A stretch of 64,000 bases of DNA, taken from NCBI GenBank assembly GCA_021014325.1, contig CM037473.1, forward strand, positions 14,136,696 through 14,200,695, read 5' to 3'. A program made the translations under genes and the position numbers. This document shows, in pieces, positions 1 to 8,732 of the stretch (positions within the stretch are counted from its first letter, which is position 1; the number at the start of each line of letters is the position of its first letter). The stretch is from Plazaster borealis. Taxonomy: Eukaryota; Echinodermata; Asteroidea; Forcipulatida; Labidiasteridae. The notes below the pieces were generated by a model that saw nothing but the letters and a program-made list of their open reading frames with translations, had not been told where the DNA came from and ran no database searches.

Positions 1-122
1 CTGATCAGAAACACCAGCGTTGAGTCCGGTGCTCACAAACGCTGGGCTAGACAGGCCCTGTATGTTATGCTTCATTATTTTCCCCTCAACCAATGTTGCT
101 TTTCCCGCCTTTGTTGTTTCAG
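1..122 (+). other. Intron end and 3' splice site upstream of GT31 gene 1
   Basis: A pyrimidine-rich stretch ends in CAG at 120-122, a good 3' splice site. The exon that carries the whole gene 1 coding region would start at 123, leaving about 265 bases of 5' UTR before the ATG at 388. Genes 2 and 3 have the same layout, with an acceptor a short way upstream of a single coding exon. The upstream exon lies outside the window. Confidence 0.5.
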
Positions 123-240
123 AAACAAGAACCTGAGATGCTTCTTCAGTGGGATCGATTATGATCAAAATAACAACTTATAAGACTGCTTCACTAAACA
201 AGATCTTAGAAAATAGAGTCCGCCCTCAGAAAACAGTGCC

Positions 241-337
<97 letters not shown>
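241..337 (+). repeat. (CAA)n microsatellite in the 5' UTR of gene 1
   Basis: About 32 uninterrupted CAA/ACA triplets, followed by a CAG/CAA-mixed stretch to about 372. It sits between the predicted splice acceptor (121-122) and the gene 1 ATG (388), so it is probably transcribed as 5' UTR. Long poly-Thr and poly-Leu reading frames across it are artefacts of the repeat. Confidence 0.9.
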
Positions 338-387
338 GCAACAACCTGCAGCAGTAGCAGCAACAACAACATCTGTGACAGCTCAAA

Positions 388-1389
388 ATGGGAACCTTTA
401 AACTGGGACGCCGTATGTATTTTTGTCTCACTTTGGTCTTCATTTTGGTGGTCTTGTATGTTTTGTTTAACTACAGTCCATTTTCAATCTTATGGCGCAA
501 CAACTGTGAAGCTTACCTGAAAATGAAAGACGGGGTACTATTTGATCGCACTTTCCTCTTGGCTGAGCCAGAAACTTGTTTCGACGCGTCTCGTTATCCA
601 AGGCCTGTTTTCCTGTTGGTTTTGATCGCTTCTTCGGGGGACAACTTCAAGAGGCGTCAAGCGATACGTGAAACATGGGGAAGTCCCAAGGAGATCATGG
701 GAAAGAGTATCATCACAGTCTTCCTGCTCGGGGAGGAGGCCTTGGGGAACGAGAGTTTTTCTCCCGAAACTCGAGATTTACTTATGGAAGAGAGCGCTAC
801 ACACCACGACATCCTCCAGGCAGACTTCCTTGACACTTATAAGAACCTCACCATTAAGACAATTGTTGGAATGAAATGGATCCACACGTACTGCCCACAT
901 GTCTCGTATTTCATGAAAACAGACGATGACATGTATATCAGTTACGCCAATATAATCAAGAATCTGTCCGCTCCCTCAACGCCATACACTGACTTTGCAA
1001 TGGGTTATCTCTTCAAGAAAAATAGAGCGTCTCGAAGTTACTACAATAAATTTTACATGCCTAGATGTATGTTCCCAGAGAAGTTCTACCCTCCGTATCT
1101 TGCAGGGTCAGGCTACGTCATGTCTGCCGATTTAGCGAGAAAAATCCACCGGACTTCTTTGTCTAGCAGCTTCGTTTATTTCGAGGACGTCTTCGTTGGT
1201 GTGTGTTTACGGACGCTTGGGGTAAGACCCATAGGACACAGTGGCTTCCATTTCGAACACATTGGTTATGAGTTTTGCAAGTATAGCAATGATGTGATTT
1301 CATCTCATGGAGTCGAAACGAAGGAAATGCACGATATATGGAACGATCTACAGCATTCCGAAGCTTTATGTTTAAAGTCAATATTTTAA
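388..1389 (+). CDS. Beta-1,3-galactosyltransferase-like glycosyltransferase, GT31 family (gene 1)
   Basis: 333-residue type II membrane protein, probably in the Golgi, expected to transfer galactose or N-acetylglucosamine from a UDP-sugar in beta-1,3 linkage. A short basic N-terminus (KLGRR) precedes a membrane anchor at about residues 10-28, a very short stem, and a complete GT31 domain from about 72. Family motifs appear in order: RRQAIRETWGSP (89-100), VFLLG (111-115), DILQADFLDTYKNLT (141-155), the metal-binding KTDDDMY with DDD at 179-181, YPPYLAGSGYVMS (234-246) and FEDVFVG (265-271). Three N-glycosylation sequons are visible near residues 121, 153 and 192. The length is at the short end for the family. 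The ATG is chosen because it gives the standard cytoplasmic tail plus anchor. The coding region is intronless. It is the most divergent of the three local copies, with a shorter stem and its own C-terminus. Donor and acceptor specificity cannot be read from the sequence. Confidence 0.9.
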   Translation: MGTFKLGRRMYFCLTLVFILVVLYVLFNYSPFSILWRNNCEAYLKMKDGVLFDRTFLLAEPETCFDASRYPRPVFLLVLIASSGDNFKRRQAIRETWGSPKEIMGKSIITVFLLGEEALGNESFSPETRDLLMEESATHHDILQADFLDTYKNLTIKTIVGMKWIHTYCPHVSYFMKTDDDMYISYANIIKNLSAPSTPYTDFAMGYLFKKNRASRSYYNKFYMPRCMFPEKFYPPYLAGSGYVMSADLARKIHRTSLSSSFVYFEDVFVGVCLRTLGVRPIGHSGFHFEHIGYEFCKYSNDVISSHGVETKEMHDIWNDLQHSEALCLKSIF

Positions 1390-1445
1390 TATCATATACT
1401 ATTTCGACGAGTCATACACTCTTTTGGACGAGTCTTTAGTTTTTC

Positions 1446-1451
1446 AATAAA
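1446..1451 (+). promoter_or_regulatory. Poly(A) signal of gene 1
   Basis: A canonical AATAAA hexamer lies 57 bases after the gene 1 stop codon, at a plausible distance for a short 3' UTR. No equally clear hexamer follows genes 2 or 3 at similar distance. Confidence 0.6.
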
Positions 1452-1542
1452 CAAACCATACAACCTACTCGTGGAATTGTCACTAACTTTGGTGATCACG
1501 TTTTAGCGGGAAAAACAGATTTTAACAGGTATTTTGTGCGCC

Positions 1543-1628
1543 TTTCTCGCCAAATCGAAATGAACACTTATAGTGTTCATCTCGATTTGGCAAATGAACA
1601 CTCTGTGTTCATTTCGATTTGGCGAGGA
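1543..1628. repeat. Short triple-arm inverted repeat
   Basis: An arm of about 24 bases (containing GCCAAATCGAAATGAACAC, ending 1567) recurs as its reverse complement at 1605-1628. A third inverted copy lies between them at 1571-1591. It can fold as a perfect hairpin and is probably a small foldback element. Confidence 0.7.
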
Positions 1629-2005
1629 AAGAAATTTTGTAATCGGGGATTTATTTGTCAATACAATCTTCTTTGAAGTTTAAAAAAAAGTATTGCGTTG
1701 AGATGTTTACGTCATCGCAATATATAGCAGTAATATTATTTGTATTATAATTATTATTATTAATATTCATTTATATCTGATAGTGAACCGAAGATGCCTC
1801 ATAAGTAAACTTAATCACTGTTGCTCGTAAGCCTGACGAAACCTGTATAAACAAGGGTGCTTGCTAAGTGAACCAGAAACACCGGGGTTAACCCCTACTC
1901 TTCCACGATAAGTGTTCTTGGCTCTTTTATGTGCACTACAAATCCTATGGTTGATAAAGAGACAACTTGCTGCTTTTAATGTCGTTCCAGAATCAGTCGC
2001 AATAA
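1629..2005. other. Intergenic stretch with a possible SINE fragment
   Basis: AT-rich DNA. Bases 1860-1955 resemble, in reverse orientation, the 5' part of the SINE at 10485-10796 (aacaccgggg, accac/cttccacgataag, ttcttggctctt). The match is partial. No reading frame of interest. Confidence 0.3.
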
Positions 2006-2307
2006 CAGAGTGGCTCCAACCTCGTCCCCATAGTTTACTTTATTTCCAACTATGTTTACAATAGTAAACCCTGGGAGGGAAACTCCTTACTTGGACCCTG
2101 ATTGGACAACGACTGGTGTACACAAGTCTAACGTAAACATGTTAAGTTGTACTCATTCAGTATTCACCATGTTCACAGCCAGACTATTCTAATAATTTGC
2201 ATACGTATCCAAAAATTTTGGATATGCAAATGATCCAATACCAGGGTGAGAGAGCGGTCAACCTCGTACTGCTCGACACACCTTGGGACGAGGTTGGGGT
2301 GGCTCTG
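2006..2307. mobile_element. MITE with 23-bp terminal inverted repeats
   Basis: The left end (from CAGAGTGGCTCCAACCTCG) and the reverse complement of the right end (2285-2307) match at 19 of 23 positions. The element is about 302 bp and non-coding. A second copy begins at about 63973 and runs off the window. Confidence 0.7.
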
Positions 2308-3345
2308 GATAGCTGTTCATCTGGAGTTAGAGTTCTCGCTATCTCAGGAAAAAAAAAATGAGAACATTAGCAAGGGATAAGAAAATAAGGATGAAGTTTC
2401 TTAACAGCTGTCAATTACCCAATCAAAATAATGTTCTTCAATCAACGTGTTCCCGCCAGAAATTTTATTTCAATTTTTGTAAAAAATTGTCGTTATTAAG
2501 TCATTATTCGAATTGTTCTTTCTTCCTTTGTTTACTTATTGTTCATGAGTTAAACTTGAGGAACTTTGTTTGTATGTTTAAAGGGTATATCAGCTGCAAC
2601 TATTATGGTATATAGAACGTGTTGTAGGTTTCTCAATGTTATTTTGTGTTATTTTGATGTCGGTTCCCCGCCTCTAGCCGAATCTTGATTGATTCAGAAA
2701 CGAAGTTGGTCAAAGGCCGTATAGGGGTGAAGCACAAAAAGCTATTTGCATTTGGCTGTTAGCGTATGTTCCCTGATCAATTCACAACGTGTAGACCAAT
2801 GAATGCCCTTGTGTTACTGTTGCATTCATGGTGAATGAAAGTGGTACTGCTTAAATATCGGTTGGCGAGAAACGTTGGCAGATGTCTGGTTTTCTCCGCA
2901 TGAACTCCCACAGTGATTGTGATCAACCAACAGCCGATTGTACAGGGTGGTTCAAAAAAAGTGTACCCACTTTTGACAGCCATTTTCACCTACTTACTAG
3001 TATTTTTGTATGTTATGAAAGTAGTGACTGTTGAGCATTAGTGGTGAAAAAAAGTCTAAGTTTGTTTTAATTTTAAATACGGTAGATTAAAGATATCAAG
3101 TGCAAAATTGATTTGTCCACGGAGGTTTTCTTATCACCGCTTGACTAAAACTTCTGAACACACATCGACGATAGCATCTTCTCTTTTGTAATCTTTTTAA
3201 ATAATAAATAAGCACTAAATAAGAGTATTTTAACTCATGAAGTTCCTAAATTTCAAGTTCATTCAGTGTTTGCCTTCTACATGATACACATTACTTCATG
3301 GATTTGAAAGTCCACGATTTTGAGACTCAGTATCCTCATGTGGTA
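2308..3345. other. Intergenic DNA, nothing recognised
   Basis: AT-rich, about 1 kb. Only short reading frames (such as 2358-2615) without recognisable motifs. No clear terminal repeats. Confidence 0.5.
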
Positions 3346-3348
3346 TTA

Positions 3349-3677
3349 GGCCGGGTCCGAATTGGCGGCTACGGCTACGTCTGGATCACCGCGTCGTCAT
3401 GCGTTGAAGTATAGGACGTCCTTAGCAACACTCCTAGCAACAGTCGTAGCCGTAGCCGTACAAATACTTGTAGTGCGTGTTCCCAAACTTTATATCTTTC
3501 AATCAATCAATCATTGCACTGCGTGTCATTGAAACTTAGGCCGTCTCCGAAATGCCGGCTACAGCTACGGCTACGGCTAGATTTACGCGTCATCATGCAT
3601 TGAAGTATAGGACGTCCTTAGCAACACCCTTAGCAACAGCCGTAGCCGTAACTGTAGCCGCCAATTCGGATACGGCC
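3349..3677. mobile_element. Paired GC-rich inverted-repeat MITEs
   Basis: Two related copies lie in tandem. The first (3349-about 3460) has a left end with GGCTACGGCTACG but lacks the right terminus. The second (3539-3677) is complete, with ends starting GGCCGT and finishing ACGGCC. Both contain an identical core around AAGTATAGGACGTCCTTAGC. TTA precedes both left ends. The arms consist of near-repeating GGCTAC/GTAGCC hexamers. Confidence 0.65.
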
Positions 3678-3919
3678 TCATATCCCTCAAAGTGTCTTTA
3701 TATTTATTGTAGCCTTCACCTCGAGTGGCAATTTCGCTTTGTGATTTTTTATTAAAAAACAAAACAACAACAACAACAAACAACAACAATTGAATTTAAC
3801 ATAATTTATCGTGGCCGCTATTAATGTGACCTGTTCAAACGAAATGAGCTGAAACTCGCAAAGGGCCTTACAAGTCAAAGTTAACGTGCACACTTTGTAT
3901 ACTGGAATTTGTGACGTTC

Positions 3920-4307
3920 TTAAAGGGACACGTTGCCTTGGATCGGGCGAGTTGGTCCATGAAAAGCGTTTGTAACCGTTTGTTATCAAATGCATATGGT
4001 TAGAAAGATGTTTTAAAAGTAGAATACAATGATCCACACTATGCCTCGAAATTGCGTGGTTTTCCTTTTACTTTGCGAACTAACATGGTCCGCCATTTTG
4101 TGGAGTCACAAATTTGGCTCTTCAAAATGGCGTGCCGTGTTAGTTCAGGATGTAAAAGGAAAACCACGCAATTTCAAGGCATATTTGTGTGGATGATTGT
4201 ATTCTACTTTTAAAACATCTTTCTAACCATAATGAATTTGATAACAAACGGTTGCAAACGCTTTTCATAGACCAACTCGCCCGATCCAAGGCAACGTGTC
4301 CCTTTAA
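3920..4307. mobile_element. Long foldback element flanked by TTAA
   Basis: Almost the whole 388 bp is an inverted repeat. The left arm starts TTAAAGGGACACGTTGCC and the right arm ends with its reverse complement. The centre is at about 4113, around two CAAAATGGCG-like halves. TTAA at 3920-3923 and 4304-4307 fits a TTAA target duplication, as in piggyBac-type MITEs. Reading frames here are mirror images of each other and not genes. Confidence 0.8.
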
Positions 4308-4421
4308 GCTCTTAGACATTTCAGCGTTTGCAGCACCAAATGATACCACTGAAAAGCTCCTTTTGTTAAAACTCGGCCTTTTACCATAGCAGGTCAACCA
4401 TTAAACCTTAAAAACAAACTT

Positions 4422-4661
4422 CTATCAGTTATACGCCAATAATAATCAATAAAATTGTCTGATCCAACTCCAACCACTGACTTTTCAAGGGGTAATTTCT
4501 TCATGAAAAATCCCGCGTTTAGGTCCCAAATTAGTAAATTTGACATGCCCAGAAGTATGTTTCCAGACAGGTGGGGGTCTACCCTCGTATCTCGCAGGAC
4601 CAGACTAAAGGAGAATCCTATAAGCAATTTTTATAGTGGGCGACAAATGGTAAAATATTAA
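4422..4661 (+). pseudogene. GT31 pseudogene, 3' fragment
   Basis: Starts inside the region coding ISYANIIKNLS and continues through readable homologues of TPTTDF, SKFDMPRSMFPDR and the YPPYLAG region. A frameshift follows MFPDR (a run of G where the intact genes read TTCTACCC). After the ATCTCGCAGG stretch it jumps directly to the 3' end (AGGAGAATCCTA, ATAAGCAAT, AAAATATT), so most of the C-terminal coding region, including the EDVFVG motif, is deleted. The tail and the core match gene 2 better than gene 1. The whole N-terminal half, including the DDD motif, is missing. It is the relic of a fourth cluster member between genes 1 and 2. Confidence 0.85.
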
Positions 4662-4686
4662 ACAGGCGCTACACACTGAAACAACT

Positions 4687-4904
4687 GGGGTGTTAAAATT
4701 GACACCATGGGTGTTGTCACATATATACCGAACAGAGAATCAAAATTAACATCAAATGGTATAGGCTATTATTACAATAACACAAATGTAATTGTTTTAG
4801 AAAAAATAAGTGTTATTTTAACACCCTGTGATGTAAATTTGGATTATTTTTTTTGGTATCGATATGTGACCACGTACAACACCCATGGTGTCAATTTAAC
4901 ACCA
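4687..4904. mobile_element. MITE with about 29-bp inverted ends
   Basis: GGTGTTAAAATTGACACC plus ATGGGTGTTGT at 4689-4717 is repeated as its reverse complement at 4876-4904 with one base missing. The interior is AT-rich and non-coding. The reading frame 4707-4979 starts inside the left arm and is not a gene. Confidence 0.7.
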
Positions 4905-5625
4905 AGCTGTTGCCGTGCAGACGCACTTAAATATTATTTAATTCACAATTCCATCCCAGCTGAACTTTGCACTATATAATGTCGCATCTTTGTGTGGTTT
5001 CCCTTTTTATTTATTTATTTATTTTTAAATATATAATACCCTGAAAATACCCTAAAAATAACCCTGACATTTTGACAAACGGGGACAACACTAAAACCCA
5101 ATTACTTGAAGGAGAAGGAAGCTCTTTAAAACCCAAAACATAACTCACCATTATCATTAAAGAAACACAGCGCTTTGTTTGGTGTGTAGCACGCCTTAAA
5201 GGTTTCATGGCACATTGTTTTGTGTTCAAACAATAGAAAGGCCCTCAAATTCCGTTTGTAACATTGAATAATGTCAACATCAGTGTTGTCTCTTACTTAT
5301 TTATTTACTTAATTATTTATTTGAAAGCCGCCGTGCGGTGCGCCTCTCCAGCTATATGTGTTGTCCTGTTAGTGATTGTCTTGTGTCCCTGTGTGTTTGT
5401 ATTTATTTGATGTTACATTAAACCTATAGGTTCCTTATTCAGTATTTCCTTATCCCAGTTACATAAATATCGGGGGTCTTCACTCAACAAGCTTGCTTTA
5501 AGGAGACCCCACCACTTAATTCACTGCATTGTGTTTGTGTATTATTGTGTATGTATTGATTGAGTGGAAATAAACTGAACTGAAATGAACTGAACCGAAA
5601 CAGTTATTGGTTACGACCGCGAAAA
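4905..5625. other. Intergenic DNA with a possible retroelement tail
   Basis: AT-rich. Bases 5470-5600 end in AAATAAACTGAAC followed by imperfect TGAAC repeats, which resembles the short tandem-repeat tail of a non-LTR retrotransposon. No coding part is visible. Confidence 0.3.
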
Positions 5626-5950
5626 CGTACCCTTGCCATGTGTTCGGGGTTCGCCGTATAATATGAATAATGAACGGCACGTGAGAGAAGCCCAACGGAC
5701 AATGATTTGGTTCATTTTCATAACGCATGACAGGCCTTCAATAAAATCGGGTATTTCTGCGCAGTCGCCGTATACGTGTATTATTGATGACGATACTGGT
5801 GGAAAACGACTGCAGTGTAATTCTCCACTATTCAATGTGAAAAACGCCACTCCTTGGATATTTTGCAAAGGTCCTTCCACAAATTCAAGTTTGTTAATTT
5901 TCTTTCCTTTACAAGCCAGGGTACAGCTTTTTTCTCTCCCCCCTCTCTCT
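5626..5950. other. Upstream segment shared with the region upstream of gene 3
   Basis: Patchy similarity to 16240-16690: TGTGTTCGGGGTTCGC, AAACGACTGCA, ATATTTTGCAA, and the GTCGGGACACAGC-like end appear in the same order. Both lie about 2.6-3 kb upstream of a GT31 gene (genes 2 and 3). This may be an old 5' exon or promoter carried along in the tandem duplication, or an unrelated repeat. Neither copy has an obvious long reading frame. Confidence 0.35.
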
Positions 5951-6556
5951 CAACTGGGTCGCCGGGGAGGTACATATAAAGTCTATATAGGTCTACTTTA
6001 TCTATTTTATTACACTTCACACTAAAAGGAATGAATAGACACAAACCAAAAAATATAACATGACAGAGATATAAAAATAGGTACAAATATTTAAAATTGT
6101 ATAAAATACCGAGCCAGTGAGTGGCAAGGAGGAACAGGTGACCAGCACCTGTACAAGGTCGTCCTTCCACAAAAATTACCAACAAGTACCCCGCCGAAAT
6201 AAATACTGAAAAAAAAAACACAAAAAAGCGCGTTTAAGCTAAACAGACAATTAAGTGAGAGTCTGACCAGCGCAGGCGTAAATCCTGAGGGGATGGGGAA
6301 GATATTCTCCACGTTTTGGAGAATGGGGAATGGCCCATAGGATAAAACCCCTAACAATTTTTTTTTTTTTTTAAATATACAAAAACAAGAATAATAGTAA
6401 TAAATAAATAAATACAAATTTAAAAATTGGTGAAATCATATGGTCTTATATTTGGCTAATTCTGAATAAAGGTTAAGCACACTTTATTTCGTATGTGTTG
6501 TCAAAATAAAATAGGCTGACTGTTACTGTAAAATGTGATTGAATATTATTGAAACA
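5951..6556. other. Intergenic DNA, nothing recognised
   Basis: AT-rich with a poly(T) run at 6358-6372. I see no gene and no clear terminal repeats. Confidence 0.4.
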
Positions 6557-7625
6557 CATGCAGACCCCTTAGGAGGTGCATGCAGACCCCTTAGGAGGTG
6601 CATGCAGACCCCTTAGGAGGTGCATGCAGACCCCTTAGGAGGTGCATGCATGCCCCTTAGGAGATGCATGCAGACCCCTTAGGAGGTGCATGCAGGCCCC
6701 TTGGAGGTGCATGCAGACCCCTTAGGAGGTGCATGCAGACCCCTTAGGAGGTGCATGCAGACCCCTTAGGAGGTGCATGCAGGCCCCTTGGAGGTGCATG
6801 CAGACCCCTTAGGAGGTGCATGCAGGCCCCTTGGAGGTGCATGCAGACCCCTTAGGAGGTGCATGCAGGCCCCTAAGGAGGTGCATGCAGGCCCTAAGGA
6901 GGTGCATGCAGGCCCCTTGGAGGTGCATGCAGGCCCCTTGGAGGTGCATGTAGACCCCTTAGGAGGTGCATGCAGGCCCCTAAGGAGGTGCATGCAGGCC
7001 CCTTGGAGGTGCATGTAGACCCCTTAGGAGGTGCATGCAGGCCCCTAAGGAGGTGCATGCAGGCCCCTTAGGAGGTGCATGCAGGCCCCTTGGAGGTGCA
7101 TTCAGACCCCTTAGGAGGTGCATGCATGCCCCTTAGGAGGTGCATGCAGGCCCCTTGGAGGTGCATGCAGACCCCTAGGAGGTGCATGCAGACCCCTTAG
7201 GAGGTGCATGCAGACCCCTTAGGAGGTGCATGCAGGCCCCTAAGGAGGTGCATGCAGGCCCTAAGGAGGTGCATGCAGGCCCCTTGGAGGTGCATGCAGG
7301 CCCCTTGGAGGTGCATGTAGACCCCTTAGGAGGTGCATGCAGGCCCCTAAGGAGGTGCATGCAGGCCCCTTGGAGGTGCATGCAGGCCCCTTGGAGGTGC
7401 ATTCAGACCCCTTAGGATGTGCATGCAGACCCCTTAGGAGGTGCATGCAGGCCCCTAAGAAGGTGCATGCATGCCCCTTAGGAGGTGCATGCATGCCCCT
7501 TGGGAGGTGCATGCAGGCCACTTGGAGGTGCATGCAGACCCCCTAGGAGGTGCATGCAGACCCCTTAGGAGGTGCATGCAGGCCCCTTAGGAGGTGCATG
7601 CAGGCCCCTTAGGAGGTGCATGCAG
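6557..7625. repeat. Minisatellite, about 22-bp unit, about 48 copies
   Basis: The unit is GTGCATGCAGACCCCTTAGG plus AG, with variants ACCCCTTAGG, GCCCCTTGG, GCCCCTAAGG and GCCCTAAGG. It includes the palindromes TGCATGCA and CCTTAGG/CCTAAGG. A block of variants near 6870-7000 recurs about 367 bp later near 7237-7370, so a higher-order unit was duplicated. All six frames are partly open across it, giving false proteins rich in MHAGP or MHLLRG. The equivalent DNA upstream of gene 3 has no such array. Confidence 0.95.
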
Positions 7626-7784
7626 CCCACTTTGTTGTCGTCCAATTATAGGAGAACAAAAGGAGGGAAAAAACAACAACATGTCAAACTTGGTCTCAAA
7701 AGATATTTATAAATAGACTGAGACTGAATGAACTCAAAGTTTTTCAAATCAATTAACGGTGGTTTAAAAATTGTTCATCGAATT

Positions 7785-8333
7785 TGTTTTTTCTTTAATT
7801 GAATTGGATTTAAGCTCCCAAATTTGAAGTGTTAGAAGAGGGAAGAGAATGAGAAAAACAAATTAATAAGTTTTTACTTTATACTCCGAAAATGTAACAC
7901 TTAGGCTAAATACTAAATTTCCTATGCTCCCGCCCCTCAACGTTTGGAGTTAAATCCAATTATTAAGGGAAACTGCCTATATCAACAAACCATACATAAC
8001 AAGCTCTTAGTATTACGTCAATCTCGGAAATATACACTATACATGACTTTTAAATAACACATTTTGTTCATATTTCCTGATAAATCAAATGGCATATCAA
8101 GGGCTCCGTACCAATGACATTATTTCGAGTTCATGAAATATTATTTGTTGTTTTGTATTAATACCTGTTCTATGTTTCCTGTACTTTTCTCTATATGGGC
8201 TACGTAAGAATCCAATCACAGTTGCCCGTGGACCCCCCCCCCCCCCCCACCATGACTCGGAAAGCACTGAGTGCTTGGGCTATGCACACATCAGTTTAAC
8301 ATTTTTGAACAATTCTTCCGTTTCTACTTTCAG
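7785..8333 (+). repeat. 5' flank of gene 2, duplicated upstream of gene 3
   Basis: Collinear with 18625-19269 at high similarity: the GAATTGGATTTAAGCTCCC start, the AAGGGAAACTGC block, ACCATGACTCGGAAAGCACT and the splice acceptor TTTCTACTTTCAG. It is probably the end of the intron before the coding exon. A run of 16 C at 8233-8248 is specific to this copy. Confidence 0.8.
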
Positions 8334-8597
8334 AAGGCTGACTCCAAGTACTTCAATTGAATGGATTAAGTGATCTTTTCATGTTGTGCCGCAGAGAAAA
8401 ATCAGTCCGCCCATAGGATGCTGAGGACACCGCTGGTATCAAAGTAACATTGGAAAACCCTAACTCGACGCAGGATCTGTGTACACTTCAGTCTCTCACT
8501 GATCTGCCTTCTCAGTGCTTCCCTTCTAGCACAACTTTTGTTTTACATCAGAACTCCGACGACGCACCGCAACTACATTAAAAGCTACCAGATTCTC
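8334..8597 (+). pseudogene. Duplicated, frameshifted GT31 first-coding-part
   Basis: After the acceptor AG at 8332-8333 comes the same exon start as in gene 3 (AAGGCTGACTCCAAG), an ATG at 8418, and sequence for the membrane anchor (SLSLICLLSASLLAQ in the right frame) and the following RTPTTHRNYIKS. One base is missing relative to gene 3 in the CTGGGTAT stretch, so the frame reaches TAA within ten codons of the ATG. The copy stops before the catalytic domain. At 8600 the sequence returns to intron DNA (CCCCCATGACTTTGAAAGCACT) leading to gene 2. So the intron-end plus exon-start segment was tandemly duplicated (about 8231-8597 and about 8605-8970), and only the downstream copy stayed intact. 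Confidence 0.8.
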
Positions 8598-8732
8598 CAT
8601 TCCTCTCCCACCCCCATGACTTTGAAAGCACTGAGTATGTTATATACACGTGAGTTAACACACATCACTGCGTTAATAGGGTAAAATAAGTTCTTTGTTT
8701 GTACTTTCAGACCCCAGCACTTCAATGTAATC

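Noticed and set aside
149..520. 123-residue frame with a poly-Thr tract and its poly-Leu antisense frame
   Set aside because: Both are produced by the (CAA)n repeat and overlap the better supported gene 1 start in another frame.
6766..7546. Several overlapping 70-90 residue frames on both strands (MHAGPLEVHAG, MHLLRGLHAPP)
   Set aside because: A 20-22 bp repeat without stops gives open frames in several phases. There is no sign of selection on protein.
6557..7625. CRISPR array
   Set aside because: There are no unique spacers between repeats. Units are contiguous and the DNA is eukaryotic.
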